Program-made: the position numbers and the translations under genes
Notes under the pieces: model-generated
What the model was told of the DNA's origin: nothing
The model's database searches: none
Seen by the model: only the letters and a program-made list of their open reading frames with translations
Origin: Pseudomonas sp. H1h
GTDB lineage: Bacteria; Pseudomonadota; Gammaproteobacteria; Pseudomonadales; Pseudomonadaceae
Length of the DNA stretch: 64,000 nt
Direction: 5' to 3'
Assembly: GCF_000633255.1 (NCBI RefSeq)
Contig: NZ_AYMJ01000002.1
Location: forward strand, 124,001 to 188,000
Shown: positions 29,877 through 39,908 of the stretch, in pieces
How the letters are laid out: the number at the start of each line of letters is the position of its first letter
Position numbering within the stretch: position 1 is the first letter of the stretch

Positions 29877-30494
29877 ATGTCCGAAGTAAATCTGTCCACC
29901 GACGAAACCCGCGTCAGCTACGGCATCGGCCGTCAGCTGGGTGACCAGTTGCGCGACAACCCGCCACCGGGCGTTAGCCTGGACGCCATCCTGGCCGGCC
30001 TGACCGACGCGTTCGCCGGTAAGGAAAGCCGTGTGGGTCAGGAAGAGATGTCCGCCAGCTTCAAAGTGATCCGCGAGATCATGCAAGCCGAAGCCGCTGC
30101 CAAAGCTGAAGCCGCTGCAGGCGAAGGCCGTGCTTTCCTGGCTGAAAACGCCAAGAAAGAAGGCATTACCACCCTGGCTTCCGGTCTGCAATTCGAGGTG
30201 CTGACCCAAGGCGAAGGCGCCAAGCCATCCCGTGAAGACACCGTGCGTACTCACTACCACGGCATGCTGATCGACGGCACTGTATTCGACAGCTCCTACG
30301 ATCGTGGCCAGCCAGCAGAATTCCCGGTTGGCGGCGTGATCGCCGGCTGGACCGAGGCCCTGCAACTGATGAATGCCGGCAGCAAATGGCGCCTGTACGT
30401 GCCGAGCGAGCTGGCTTACGGCGCTCAAGGCGTTGGCAGCATCCCGCCGCACAGCGTTCTGGTATTCGACGTCGAGCTGCTGGACGTTCTGTAA
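29877..30494 (+). CDS. fklB: FKBP-type peptidyl-prolyl isomerase
   Basis: 205 residues, matching FklB (FKBP22). An N-terminal helical dimerisation domain (about 1-85; YGIGRQLGDQL, AILAGLTDAFAGKES) is followed by a single FKBP domain with VRTHYHGMLIDGTVFDSSYDRG, GVIAGWTEALQLMNAGSKW and YGAQGVGSIPPHSVLVFDVEL, which carry the active-site aromatic residues. It catalyses proline isomerisation in folding. No signal peptide is evident, so it is cytoplasmic or peripheral. The ATG at 29877 has GGAG 8 bases upstream; earlier frame is not conserved. Confidence 0.93.
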   Translation: MSEVNLSTDETRVSYGIGRQLGDQLRDNPPPGVSLDAILAGLTDAFAGKESRVGQEEMSASFKVIREIMQAEAAAKAEAAAGEGRAFLAENAKKEGITTLASGLQFEVLTQGEGAKPSREDTVRTHYHGMLIDGTVFDSSYDRGQPAEFPVGGVIAGWTEALQLMNAGSKWRLYVPSELAYGAQGVGSIPPHSVLVFDVELLDVL

Positions 30495-30522
30495 TCCCGG
30501 GCCTGCCTTGATGGCGGGCTAA

Positions 30523-30612
30523 TGCAGGCGTGAGCCTGCTCGCGATGGCGTGTTGTCAGTCGACTGCTCAGCTGGCTGACACACTGCTCTCATGAGCAGG
30601 CTCACTCCTACA
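30523..30612. repeat. REPIN of the GTGAGCCTGCTCGCGA type
   Basis: The left arm GGCGTGAGCCTGCTCGCGAT and a decayed right arm (ATGAGCAGGCTCACTCCTAC) enclose a TGTGTCAG-type centre. It lies between the convergent genes fklB and the small Fur-box gene. Confidence 0.85.
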
Positions 30613-30626
30613 GTTTTTACCGTATT

Positions 30627-30884
30627 TCATACTTCGATCTTGTGATGCAGCTCACTGGTCGGGCGCAACGCCCGGGCATAGCAGAACAGGAACAGATTGC
30701 GCACCAGCTCCTTGAGCACCAGCGGTTCGCTGGAATTCAGGCTGCTGACGTCCAGATCGCCTTGATCCTGCAACTCATGCAGGGCTTCTTCTTCCAGTAC
30801 CGCACAGACCTCTCCGGTTTCCCGATGCAGGATTCTGAGGTACGGGTGTGGGCGATCCAGCCAGGCGTCGATCAAATAAGTCAT
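30627..30884 (-). CDS. Small conserved protein, PA4570-like, probably iron-repressed
   Basis: 85 residues, acidic and soluble: MTYLIDAWLDRPHPYLRILH at the start and a LVLKELVRNLFLFCYA helix near the end. AAGGAG is well placed before the ATG at 30884; nine extra codons are open upstream but lack a ribosome site. By position (next to ispB-rplU) it corresponds to PAO1 PA4570, which I recall as strongly induced by iron starvation. A Fur-box-like palindrome lies just upstream. The molecular function is unknown. Confidence 0.85.
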   Translation of the reverse strand: MTYLIDAWLDRPHPYLRILHRETGEVCAVLEEEALHELQDQGDLDVSSLNSSEPLVLKELVRNLFLFCYARALRPTSELHHKIEV

Positions 30885-30909
30885 GGGTATCTTCTCCTTG
30901 AAAGGTTTC

Positions 30910-30930
30910 AATGAGAATAATTCTTATTCG
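30910..30930. promoter_or_regulatory. Fur-box-like palindrome
   Basis: Within 30910-30930 the core TGAGAATAATTCTTA matches the Fur 7-1-7 consensus TGATAATNATTATCA at most positions. It starts 26 bases upstream of the small gene's ATG, in an AT-rich patch, consistent with repression of that gene by Fur with iron. Confidence 0.75.
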
Positions 30931-31052
30931 TAAAATAGCAAGTGCCTATTGGCGGATTGCGATTTTTTACGGGTAAAGATTGCGTAAGGTCAAAACGGCT
31001 GGCTTCTGGCTATTACGCGTATATGCGGGGGCAAAGCGAGGAGGGCGAAACA

Positions 31053-31077
31053 CCATCCCGCGCCGGGCACGGGATGG
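31053..31077 (-). terminator. Probable terminator of the PhnA-type gene
   Basis: CCATCCCG (31053-31060) pairs with CGGGATGG (31070-31077). On the minus strand it is followed by TGTTTCG, so the T tract is poor and the call is moderate. Confidence 0.6.
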
Positions 31078-31089
31078 CTGACAGCAGGA

Positions 31090-31431
31090 TCAGACTTTTC
31101 TGACGAACTCGGACTTGAGCTTCATCGGGCCGATGCCGTCGATCTTGCAGTCGATGTCGTGGTCGCCATCGCACAGGCGGATGTTCTTGACCTTGGTGCC
31201 GACCTTGACCACCAGCGAGGTGCCCTTGACCTTCAGGTCCTTGATCACGGTGATGGTGTCGCCATCCTGCAGGACGTTGCCGACCGAATCTTTCTTCACG
31301 GCATCATCTGACGCCACTTCGGCTTCGCCGCTGGCCGACCATTCGTGGGCGCATTCAGGGCAGATCAGTTGGGCGCCGTCTTCGTAGGTGTATTCGGAAT
31401 TGCATTTCGGGCAGGGTGGCAACGTGCTCAC
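31090..31431 (-). CDS. PhnA/YjdM family zinc-ribbon protein
   Basis: 113 residues (E. coli PhnA/YjdM 111). The N-terminal zinc ribbon is seen as [13 protein letters not shown] and CPECAHEW, followed by the conserved C-terminal domain with [23 protein letters not shown] and [19 protein letters not shown]. Despite the name PhnA, this family is not the phosphonoacetate hydrolase, and its function is unknown. The start is GTG at 31431, with AAGGAG 5 bases upstream, giving the family-typical [10 protein letters not shown]; a frame further upstream is not conserved. Confidence 0.93.
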   Translation of the reverse strand: MSTLPPCPKCNSEYTYEDGAQLICPECAHEWSASGEAEVASDDAVKKDSVGNVLQDGDTITVIKDLKVKGTSLVVKVGTKVKNIRLCDGDHDIDCKIDGIGPMKLKSEFVRKV

Positions 31432-31515
31432 TAAGACTCCTTGAGGGATGTGGTTCGCTAAAAGTCGCACATTGTATAAGGTTTTTGCGGCGGGAGGGCG
31501 TATCGCAGAAACAAC

Positions 31516-31605
31516 TGTGGGAGCGGGCTTGCTCGCGAAGGCGGTGTGTCAGTCAACAGTGATGTTGAATGACAGGTTGCTTTCGCGAGCAAGCCTGCTC
31601 CCACA
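31516..31605. repeat. REPIN
   Basis: TGTGGGAGCGGGCTTGCTCG and an inverted arm with one change (AAGCCTGCTCCCACA) frame a TGTGTCAG-type centre, between the PhnA-type gene and ispB. Confidence 0.92.
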
Positions 31606-31614
31606 GAAGGCGGA

Positions 31615-32583
31615 TCAGTGCGTGCGGGCGACCGCAAACTCGCTCAGTTCCACCAGTGCATCGCGGTATTCGCTGGCCGGCAGCGCGTCGAGGCACTTGA
31701 TCGCACGGGCCACGTAATCGCGGGCCAGTTGTGCGGTGTACTCCAGCGAACCCGAAGCTTCCACGGCGATGCGGATGCTTTCGAGGTCTTCGATCCCGCC
31801 TTTCTGGATCGCCTGGCGCACCAGAGCAGCCTGTTCAGGGGTGCCTTCGCGCATGGTGTAGATCAGCGGCAGGGTCGGCTTGCCTTCGGCCAGATCGTCA
31901 CCGACGTTCTTGCCCAGGGTTTCGGCGTCGCCCTTGTAGTCGAGCAGGTCGTCGACCAGTTGGAACGCGACGCCCAGGTGGTCACCGAAAGTACGCAGGG
32001 CTTCGCTCTGCTCGGCGGTGGCACCGGCCAGCGCCGCAGCGCTGTGGGTCGAGGCTTCGAAGAGCATCGCGGTCTTGCCGCGGATGACCTCCATGTAGGT
32101 TTCTTCGGTGGTGCTGGCGTCGCGCACCTTGGACAGTTGCAACACTTCGCCTTCGGCGATGATGCGCGTGGCCTGGGACAGGATCTTCATCACCGGCATC
32201 GAACCCAGTTCGACCATCATTTCGAACGAGCGCGAGTACAGGAAGTCGCCGACCAGTACGCTTGGGGCGTTGCCCCACATGGCGTTGGCGGTCGAACGGC
32301 CGCGGCGCATGCCGGACATGTCGACCACATCGTCATGCAGCAGGGTCGCGGTGTGCAGGAACTCGATGGTGGCAGCCAGCAGACGCAGGTCGTCGCCTTC
32401 GCGGCCCAGCGCCTTGCCACACAGCAGCACCAATAAAGGACGCAGGCGTTTGCCACCGGCCGAGGTGATGTAATCGCCGATTTTCGATACCAGCGGCACT
32501 CGGGAAGTCAGCTGCTTCTTGATGATGCCGTCGACGGCGCTAAAATCGTCCGCCACCGCGCGGTAGAAAGCTTGGGGTTGCAT
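31615..32583 (-). CDS. ispB: Polyprenyl diphosphate synthase
   Basis: 322 residues. A trans-prenyltransferase that makes the long side chain of ubiquinone; pseudomonads use nine isoprene units, so the product is probably solanesyl diphosphate. Both aspartate-rich motifs are visible: [15 protein letters not shown] near 84-98 and [12 protein letters not shown] near 210. GGKRLRPLL near 45 binds the diphosphate. The ATG at 32583 gives [10 protein letters not shown]; upstream codons are not conserved. It is divergent from rplU, as in other gammaproteobacteria. Confidence 0.96.
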   Translation of the reverse strand: MQPQAFYRAVADDFSAVDGIIKKQLTSRVPLVSKIGDYITSAGGKRLRPLLVLLCGKALGREGDDLRLLAATIEFLHTATLLHDDVVDMSGMRRGRSTANAMWGNAPSVLVGDFLYSRSFEMMVELGSMPVMKILSQATRIIAEGEVLQLSKVRDASTTEETYMEVIRGKTAMLFEASTHSAAALAGATAEQSEALRTFGDHLGVAFQLVDDLLDYKGDAETLGKNVGDDLAEGKPTLPLIYTMREGTPEQAALVRQAIQKGGIEDLESIRIAVEASGSLEYTAQLARDYVARAIKCLDALPASEYRDALVELSEFAVARTH

Positions 32584-32662
32584 CAGCGACAGTTGCTCCA
32601 GAAGGGTTGCGCGGCATGCTAGGACCCCCACCCGGGCCTGTCAAGGCGCGATGGACGGCCAC

Positions 32663-32691
32663 TTGCATGGCTGCGGCAGCTTGCGTACAAT
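32663..32691 (+). promoter_or_regulatory. Sigma-70 promoter of rplU-rpmA
   Basis: TTGCAT (32663-32668), a 17-base spacer and TACAAT (32686-32691), followed by a GC-rich CGCGC discriminator typical of ribosomal genes. The leader to the rplU ATG is about 125 bases. Confidence 0.75.
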
Positions 32692-32824
32692 CGCGCACCC
32701 TGAACTTCCTGGGCAGCACCTGCCTTACGCAATTGCACTTGGGCCGTTCCAGCCCCATGCAGCCATGCCAGCCAATACCTCTTCTTATAAAGAGCTGGGT
32801 GAGCAGGATTATCGGAGAAATACC

Positions 32825-33136
32825 ATGTACGCAGTAATCGTTACCGGCGGTAAGCAATACAAGGTCGCTGAAGGTGAATACCTGAAGATCGAAAAACTGG
32901 AAGTCGCTACTGGCGAATCCGTGACTTTTGACCGCGTTCTGCTGGTCGCCAATGGCGACGACGTGAACATCGGCGCACCTGTTGTTGCTGGCGCAACCGT
33001 CAAGGCTGAAGTGATCTTCCAAGGTCGTCACGATAAAGTCCGCATCATCAAGTTCCGTCGCCGTAAGCACCACATGAAGCGTATGGGCCACCGCCAGTGG
33101 TTCACCGAGATCAAAATCACCGGTATTCAGGCTTAA
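32825..33136 (+). CDS. rplU: 50S ribosomal protein L21
   Basis: 103 residues, the usual length. It binds 23S rRNA in the large subunit. Conserved [14 protein letters not shown] start and the C-terminal [19 protein letters not shown]-binding region are seen. GGAGAAATACC precedes the ATG. First gene of the rplU-rpmA operon; obg follows after a terminator. Confidence 0.98.
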   Translation: MYAVIVTGGKQYKVAEGEYLKIEKLEVATGESVTFDRVLLVANGDDVNIGAPVVAGATVKAEVIFQGRHDKVRIIKFRRRKHHMKRMGHRQWFTEIKITGIQA

Positions 33137-33171
33137 TTACAGCCTAATTCCTCACTAGGAGAATTGAACTC

Positions 33172-33429
33172 ATGGCACACAAAAAAGCTGGTGGTAGTAC
33201 CCGTAACGGTCGCGACTCAGAAGCCAAACGCCTTGGCGTGAAGATGTATGGCGGCCAGGTCATCAAGGCCGGCAACATCATCGTGCGTCAGCGCGGCACC
33301 CAATTCCACGCTGGCTACGGCGTTGGCATGGGTAAAGATCACACCCTCTTCGCGAAAATCGAAGGCGTGATCAAGTTTGAAGTAAAAGGCGCCTTCGGTC
33401 GTCGTTACGTGAGCGTTGTCGCGGCTTAA
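33172..33429 (+). CDS. rpmA: 50S ribosomal protein L27
   Basis: 85 residues. The N-terminal [16 protein letters not shown], which reaches the peptidyl transferase centre, and [21 protein letters not shown] are typical. The protein begins directly with MAHKKAGG, so no N-terminal cleavage extension of the Firmicute kind is present. AGGAG lies 9 bases upstream. It is 35 bp after rplU. Confidence 0.98.
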
Positions 33430-33447
33430 TCGCGAGATCGCTGGAAG

Positions 33448-33474
33448 AGCCCTGTCTTGCGACGGGGCTTTTTC
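33448..33474 (+). terminator. Terminator after rpmA
   Basis: AGCCCTGTC pairs with GACGGGGCT (one G-U pair) around TTGC, followed by TTTTT. It would uncouple obg from the ribosomal genes, at least in part. Confidence 0.9.
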
Positions 33475-33489
33475 GTTTGTGGGGTGAGT

Positions 33490-33569
33490 CTCTTGCAAAA
33501 CTGTTTGTATGGGCTGTCGGCGTGCGATGCAGGTCGTGTTTGGGGTCGCTGCGCTCATTTTTGCAAGAG
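33490..33569. repeat. MITE-like element with 11-bp terminal inverted repeats
   Basis: CTCTTGCAAAA (33490-33500) and TTTTGCAAGAG (33559-33569) are perfect inverted repeats 58 bases apart in the rpmA-obg gap. The ends resemble insertion-sequence termini; there is no coding capacity. It may equally be an obg leader structure. Confidence 0.5.
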
Positions 33570-33582
33570 TCTTATGTCTTGA

Positions 33583-34845
<1,263 letters not shown>

Positions 34846-34864
34846 TTCGTTGCAGTAAACTTAA

Positions 34865-34889
34865 GCGCCGCTCAATCGAGCGGCGTTTT
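34865..34889 (+). terminator. Terminator of obg
   Basis: GCCGCTC-type stem CGCCGCTC/GAGCGGCG around AATC, followed by TTTT. Confidence 0.88.
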
Positions 34890-34982
34890 GGTATCTGGAA
34901 ATCGATCGTTGGTCACCAATAGCCACGATTAACGTCACGGGCAGCGCTGGGTCGCGCTGTCCTCAAGCTAAGGTTGAAGATG

Positions 34983-36101
34983 ATGCGGAGCAAAGTGACA
35001 GGTGCGCAGCGTTGGGTCGTGAAGATCGGCAGCGCTTTGCTGACGGCGGACGGCAAGGGGCTGGATCGCAAGGCAATGGGTGTCTGGGTCGAGCAGATGG
35101 TGGCCCTGCATGAGGCGGGCGTTGAGCTGGTGCTGGTGTCTTCCGGTGCAGTGGCTGCCGGCATGAGCCGTCTGGGCTGGACCGCACGACCCAGTGCGAT
35201 GCACGAGCTCCAGGCCGCAGCTGCAATCGGCCAGATGGGGTTGGTGCAGGCTTGGGAATCGAGCTTTGCCGAGCATGGCCGGCACACTGCGCAGATTCTC
35301 CTGACCCACGACGACCTGTCCGATCGCAAGCGCTACCTGAATGCTCGCAGTACGCTGCGCGCCCTGGTTGAGCTGAAAGTCATCCCGGTGATCAACGAAA
35401 ACGACACCGTGGTCACTGATGAAATTCGTTTCGGTGACAACGACACGCTGGCGGCGCTGGTGGCTAACCTGGTCGAGGCGGATCTGTTGGTGATTCTCAC
35501 GGATCGCGACGGCATGTTCGATGCCGATCCGCGCAATAACCCCGACGCGCAGCTGATTTATGAGGCGCGTGCCGATGATCCGGCTCTGGATGCGGTGGCG
35601 GGCGGTACCGGTGGTGCGCTGGGGCGTGGCGGCATGCAGACCAAGTTGCGTGCGGCGCGTCTGGCGGCGCGTTCCGGGGCGCATACGATCATCGTCGGTG
35701 GTCGCCTGGAGCGAGTGCTCGATCGCCTGAAGGCTGGCGAGCGCATCGGCACTCTGCTGTCGCCTGAGCGCGGCATGCTGGCGGCGCGCAAGCAATGGCT
35801 GGCTGGTCATCTGCAAACCCGCGGCACGCTGGTGCTCGATGAGGGGGCGGTGTCGGCGTTATCGCAGGGCAACAAGAGTCTGCTGCCGGTCGGCGTGAAG
35901 CTGGTGCAAGGCAGTTTCCGTCGTGGCGAAATGGTGGTCTGTGTGGCGCCGGATGGTCGTGAGATCGCCCGTGGCCTGGCCAACTACAGTGCCTTGGAGG
36001 CGCAAAAAATCATCGGTCAGTCGTCGGATGCGATTGTCGGCGTGCTGGGCTACATGGCTGAGCCGGAACTGGTTCACCGTGACAACCTGATTCTGGTCTA
36101 G
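34983..36101 (+). CDS. proB: Glutamate 5-kinase
   Basis: 372 residues, the common length in Pseudomonas. It phosphorylates glutamate as the first step of proline synthesis. The amino-acid kinase domain shows [10 protein letters not shown] near 12, [12 protein letters not shown] near 47, [11 protein letters not shown] near 135-145 and [18 protein letters not shown] near 205; a C-terminal PUA domain (about 280-365) follows. Two ATG codons are adjacent (34980 and 34983); the second has the better spacing from AAGG. It is 12 bp before creA and so likely co-transcribed. Confidence 0.96.
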   Translation: MRSKVTGAQRWVVKIGSALLTADGKGLDRKAMGVWVEQMVALHEAGVELVLVSSGAVAAGMSRLGWTARPSAMHELQAAAAIGQMGLVQAWESSFAEHGRHTAQILLTHDDLSDRKRYLNARSTLRALVELKVIPVINENDTVVTDEIRFGDNDTLAALVANLVEADLLVILTDRDGMFDADPRNNPDAQLIYEARADDPALDAVAGGTGGALGRGGMQTKLRAARLAARSGAHTIIVGGRLERVLDRLKAGERIGTLLSPERGMLAARKQWLAGHLQTRGTLVLDEGAVSALSQGNKSLLPVGVKLVQGSFRRGEMVVCVAPDGREIARGLANYSALEAQKIIGQSSDAIVGVLGYMAEPELVHRDNLILV

Positions 36102-36113
36102 GGAAAAAACGCG

Positions 36114-36581
36114 ATGCGCATGGCAAAAGGATTGTTGGGTCTGCTGATGGCGTTGCCATTGCTGGCCTCGGCCGAGGAAATCGGTCAGGTGTCGACGGTG
36201 TTCAAGTTTGTCGGTCCGAATGACCGGATCGTGGTCGAGGCCTTTGATGATCCAAAGGTTGATGGCGTGACGTGCTATCTGTCGCGCGCCAAGACGGGCG
36301 GGGTGAAAGGTGGTCTGGGGTTGGCGGAAGATCGTGCCGAGGCTTCCATTGCTTGTCGTCAGGTTGGTCCGATCAAGTTCAAGGGCGAACTGAAAGACGG
36401 TGACGAGGTGTTCAAGGAGCGCACGTCGCTGGTGTTCAAGACCATGCAGGTGGTGCGTTTCCTCGACAAGAAGCGCAATACGCTGGTGTACCTGGTCTAT
36501 AGTGATCGCGTGATCGAGGGTAGTCCGCAGAATGCGGTGACCGCAATCCCGATTCTGCCGTGGGTGCCGGTCCAGCAATAA
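36114..36581 (+). CDS. creA: CreA family exported protein
   Basis: 155 residues with a signal peptide (about 1-20, ending ASA-EEIG). The mature part has [29 protein letters not shown] and a [14 protein letters not shown] segment typical of CreA, a small periplasmic protein of unknown function. Two conserved Cys may pair. It directly follows proB, as in PAO1 (PA4565-PA4564). Confidence 0.93.
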   Translation: MRMAKGLLGLLMALPLLASAEEIGQVSTVFKFVGPNDRIVVEAFDDPKVDGVTCYLSRAKTGGVKGGLGLAEDRAEASIACRQVGPIKFKGELKDGDEVFKERTSLVFKTMQVVRFLDKKRNTLVYLVYSDRVIEGSPQNAVTAIPILPWVPVQQ

Positions 36582-36598
36582 CACCGAAAAAACCAACT

Positions 36599-36685
36599 GT
36601 AGGAGTGAGTCTGCTCGCGATAGCGGTGTGTCAGTCAGCAAATATTTGTCTGTCTAACCGCTATCGCGAGCAGGCTCACTCCTAC
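36599..36685. repeat. REPIN of the GTGAGYCTGCTCGCGA type
   Basis: Arms GTAGGAGTGAGTCTGCTCGC and the inverse with one mismatch, around a TGTGTCAG centre. It lies between convergent creA and rpsT. Confidence 0.92.
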
Positions 36686-36721
36686 ATTTTTTTGCGCTGG
36701 ATTTGTTAAATCACAGGCAAT

Positions 36722-36749
36722 AAAAAACCGACCCTAAGGTCGGTTTTTT
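36722..36749 (-). terminator. Terminator of rpsT
   Basis: AAAACCGACC and GGTCGGTTTT pair around CTAA, with A and T runs on both sides. It ends rpsT and could also stop creA read-through. Confidence 0.93.
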
Positions 36750-36763
36750 AATGACTACGTCGA

Positions 36764-37036
36764 TTAAGCAGCTTCTTTCAGTGCCTTGACGTGGCCATTC
36801 AGACGGCTCTTATGACGAGCAGCCTTGTTCTTGTGGATGATGCCTTTATCGGCCATACGGTCGATAACTGGCACAGCCAGAACGTATGCAGCTTGAGCTT
36901 TTTCAGCGTCTTTTGCGTCGATGGCTTTAACTACATTCTTGATGTAGGTACGAACCATGGAACGCAGGCTGGCGTTGTGGCTGCGACGCTTCTCAGCCTG
37001 TTTTGCACGTTTTTTGGCGGAAGGTGAGTTGGCCAC
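36764..37036 (-). CDS. rpsT: 30S ribosomal protein S20
   Basis: 90 residues. The protein begins [20 protein letters not shown], the typical basic helix that binds 16S r[19 protein letters not shown] is near the end. The start codon is GTG at 37036, with GAGGAG 7 bases upstream. E. coli rpsT starts with UUG, and weak start codons on this gene fit its known translational autoregulation, so the non-ATG start may be functional here too. Monocistronic and divergent from murJ. Confidence 0.97.
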   Translation of the reverse strand: MANSPSAKKRAKQAEKRRSHNASLRSMVRTYIKNVVKAIDAKDAEKAQAAYVLAVPVIDRMADKGIIHKNKAARHKSRLNGHVKALKEAA

Positions 37037-37288
37037 CGTCGAGCTCCTCGAAAGACTTTTTAGGAAATAGCAAACAAAATAGGCCGCGAATCATGCCGAT
37101 GAAGAGAAGTCTTGTCAAGGGCGCTTGAAACGTTCCGCTAAGTGGTAGGTGTAAAGAGGCGGGATATTTATTTCCGGCGCTTGACCTGTAAACTCGCGAG
37201 CTTTGGCTCTGTGCTGTTGCGGCGCAGAGTATCGCACAAGTAGGCGCATTGTTCGCCTGCTGTTTATCGACAGGCACACATTCCCTCA

Positions 37289-38827
37289 ATGAATCTGCTC
37301 AAATCGTTGGCCGCCGTCAGCTCTATTACGATGCTTTCCCGGATTCTCGGGTTCGTCCGTGACACGCTCATTGCCCGTACATTCGGCGCCGGAATGGCGA
37401 CGGACGCCTTCTTTATTGCCTTCAAGCTGCCTAACCTGCTGCGGCGAATCTTCGCCGAAGGGGCGTTCTCGCAGGCATTTGTGCCAATTCTGGCGGAATA
37501 CAAAAATCAGCAGGGCGAAGAGGCCACTCGTACCTTTATCGCCTACGTTTCCGGTCTGCTGACCCTGGTGCTGGCGCTGGTCACGGCGCTGGGCATGATC
37601 GCCGCGCCGTGGGTGATCTGGGCCACGGCCCCCGGTTTTACCGATACGCCGGAAAAATTCCAGCTCACCTCCGATCTGTTGCGGGTGACGTTCCCTTATA
37701 TATTGCTGATCTCCCTGTCCTCGCTGGCCGGGGCGATTCTCAACACCTGGAACCGCTTTTCGGTGCCGGCCTTTGTGCCGACCCTGCTCAACGTCAGCAT
37801 GATTGTGTTTTCACTGTTCCTGACGCCGTATTTCGATCCGCCGGTCATGGCTCTGGGCTGGGCGGTACTGGTCGGCGGTCTGGCGCAGTTGCTCTATCAA
37901 CTGCCGCACCTGAAAAAGATCGGCATGCTGGTGCTGCCACGCCTGAACCTGCGCGATACCGGCGTCTGGCGGGTGATGAAGCAGATGCTGCCGGCGATCA
38001 TCGGCGTCTCGGTCAGCCAGATTTCGTTGATCATCAACACCATCTTCGCCTCGTTCCTGGTGGCCGGTTCGGTGTCGTGGATGTATTACGCCGACCGTTT
38101 GATGGAGCTGCCGTCCGGCGTACTCGGCGTGGCGCTGGGCACGATCCTGCTGCCGACATTGGCAAAGACTTACGCCAGCAAGGATCGCCACGAGTACTCA
38201 CGGATCCTCGACTGGGGCCTGCGCCTGTGCTTCGTGCTGGTGCTGCCGTGTGCGCTGGCACTGGGGATTCTCGCCGAACCGCTGACTGTGTCGCTGTTCC
38301 AGTACGGCCAGTTCAGTGCCTTTGATGCCTCCATGACCCAGCGTGCACTGATTGCCTATTCTGTCGGTCTGCTGGGGATTATCGTGATCAAGGTCCTGGC
38401 GCCGGGCTTTTATGCGCAACAGAACATCCGCACACCGGTAAAAATCGCAATTTTCACCCTGATCGTCACCCAGCTGTTCAACCTGGTGTTGATCGGCCCG
38501 CTGGCCCACGCCGGTCTGGCGCTGGCGATCAGTGCTGGCGCCTGCCTCAATGCGGGGTTGCTGTTCTATCAACTGCGCAAGCAGCAGATGTATCAGCCGC
38601 AACCGGGCTGGTACATGTTCGGATTCAAGTTGGTCGTAGCCGTGGCGGTGATGTCGGCGGTACTGTTGCTCGGCATGCATTTCATGCCGGCCTGGGATCA
38701 GGGGCACATGCTTGAGCGCTTCCTGCGTCTGGGTGCGCTGGTGGTTGCCGGCGTCGTGGCTTACTTCGGTATGTTGCTGCTGCTCGGTTTCCGCCTGCGG
38801 GACTTCAATCGCAAGGCCTTGAGCTGA
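37289..38827 (+). CDS. murJ: Lipid II flippase MurJ
   Basis: 512 residues, the usual length. A 14-helix inner-membrane protein of the MOP superfamily that flips lipid II for peptidoglycan. Conserved start [22 protein letters not shown], with [36 protein letters not shown], contains the Arg residues needed for transport. The ATG at 37289 is the natural N-terminus. The gene lies between rpsT and ribF as in PAO1. Confidence 0.97.
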   Translation: MNLLKSLAAVSSITMLSRILGFVRDTLIARTFGAGMATDAFFIAFKLPNLLRRIFAEGAFSQAFVPILAEYKNQQGEEATRTFIAYVSGLLTLVLALVTALGMIAAPWVIWATAPGFTDTPEKFQLTSDLLRVTFPYILLISLSSLAGAILNTWNRFSVPAFVPTLLNVSMIVFSLFLTPYFDPPVMALGWAVLVGGLAQLLYQLPHLKKIGMLVLPRLNLRDTGVWRVMKQMLPAIIGVSVSQISLIINTIFASFLVAGSVSWMYYADRLMELPSGVLGVALGTILLPTLAKTYASKDRHEYSRILDWGLRLCFVLVLPCALALGILAEPLTVSLFQYGQFSAFDASMTQRALIAYSVGLLGIIVIKVLAPGFYAQQNIRTPVKIAIFTLIVTQLFNLVLIGPLAHAGLALAISAGACLNAGLLFYQLRKQQMYQPQPGWYMFGFKLVVAVAVMSAVLLLGMHFMPAWDQGHMLERFLRLGALVVAGVVAYFGMLLLLGFRLRDFNRKALS

Positions 38828-38922
38828 GGTTTCACCCTTTATAAACGGGCATGGGCCGGCAGTTTTGTCGGCTCGATCACTTTGCGTTACGGTGTTGCCT
38901 GTCGTCGACCGCCGGGTGTGGT

Positions 38923-38928
38923 TATAAT
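38923..38928 (+). promoter_or_regulatory. TATAAT -10 element before ribF
   Basis: A perfect TATAAT 28 bases before the ribF ATG. The best -35 at 17-bp spacing is weak (TGTCGT), so activity is uncertain; it may let ribF-ileS-lspA-fkpB be expressed apart from murJ. Confidence 0.5.
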
Positions 38929-38956
38929 CGACCACTTTATGAGCAAGAAGCGCGTT

Positions 38957-39895
38957 ATGCAGCTGGTTCGAGGCCTCCACAACTTGCGCCCCCAGCATCG
39001 GGGCTGCGTCGCCACTATTGGCAACTTTGACGGTGTTCACCGTGGTCACCAGGCTATCCTGGCCCGGCTGCGTGAGCGTGCGCTCGAGTTGGGCGTACCC
39101 AGCTGCGTGGTGATTTTCGAGCCGCAGCCACGGGAATTCTTTGCCCCCGAGACTGCGCCGGCACGTCTGGCCCGGTTGCGCGACAAGCTGCAGCTGCTGG
39201 CCGCCGAAGGCGTGGACCGGGTCCTGTGCCTGGCGTTCAACCAGCGCTTGAGCAAGCTCAGCGCCAGCGAGTTCGTCGATACCATCCTGGTGGACGGTCT
39301 CGGCGTTCAGCATCTGGAAGTCGGCGACGATTTCCGTTTTGGCTGCGACCGCCTCGGTGATTTCGATTTCCTGCTGCAGGCCGGACAAGTCCATGGTTTT
39401 ACCGTGGAGGCCGCGCAAACCGTCGAGCTGGACGGCATTCGCGTCAGCAGCACCCAGGTGCGCAATGCGTTGGCCGCCGCCGACTTTGCCTTGGCCGAAC
39501 GCCTGCTTGGCCGCCCGTACCGGATCGCCGGTCGCGTGCTGCATGGCCAGAAACTGGCCCGGCAACTGGGTACGCCCACTGCCAACATTCAACTCAAGCG
39601 TCGTCGCGTGCCGTTCACCGGGGTGTATCTGGTGGATGTCGACATCGACGGCAAGACCTGGCCCGGCGTCGCCAATATCGGCGTACGGCCTACGGTACAA
39701 GGTGATGGCAAAGCCCACCTTGAGGTCCATCTTTTAGATTTTGCCGGCGATCTGTATGACCGGCGTTTGACGGTGGTTTTCCACCAAAAGCTGCGTGAAG
39801 AGCAGCGCTTCGCCTCTCTGGAGGCACTGAAAACGGCGATCAACGCGGATGTCGCCGCCGCCCGTGCACTAGCCGCACCTAGCGCCCATCGCTAA
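38957..39895 (+). CDS. ribF: Bifunctional riboflavin kinase/FAD synthetase
   Basis: 312 residues. It makes FMN and then FAD from riboflavin. The N-terminal adenylyltransferase domain shows GNFDGVHRGHQ near 23-33 and a later SSTQVRNAL; the C-terminal riboflavin kinase domain has GRVLHGQKLARQLGTPTAN with the PTAN motif near 200-215. The ATG at 38957 gives MQLVRGLHNL; an open frame upstream overlaps the promoter. First gene of ribF-ileS-lspA-fkpB. Confidence 0.97.
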   Translation: MQLVRGLHNLRPQHRGCVATIGNFDGVHRGHQAILARLRERALELGVPSCVVIFEPQPREFFAPETAPARLARLRDKLQLLAAEGVDRVLCLAFNQRLSKLSASEFVDTILVDGLGVQHLEVGDDFRFGCDRLGDFDFLLQAGQVHGFTVEAAQTVELDGIRVSSTQVRNALAAADFALAERLLGRPYRIAGRVLHGQKLARQLGTPTANIQLKRRRVPFTGVYLVDVDIDGKTWPGVANIGVRPTVQGDGKAHLEVHLLDFAGDLYDRRLTVVFHQKLREEQRFASLEALKTAINADVAAARALAAPSAHR

Positions 39896-39908
39896 TGAAG
39901 AGCCTTAA

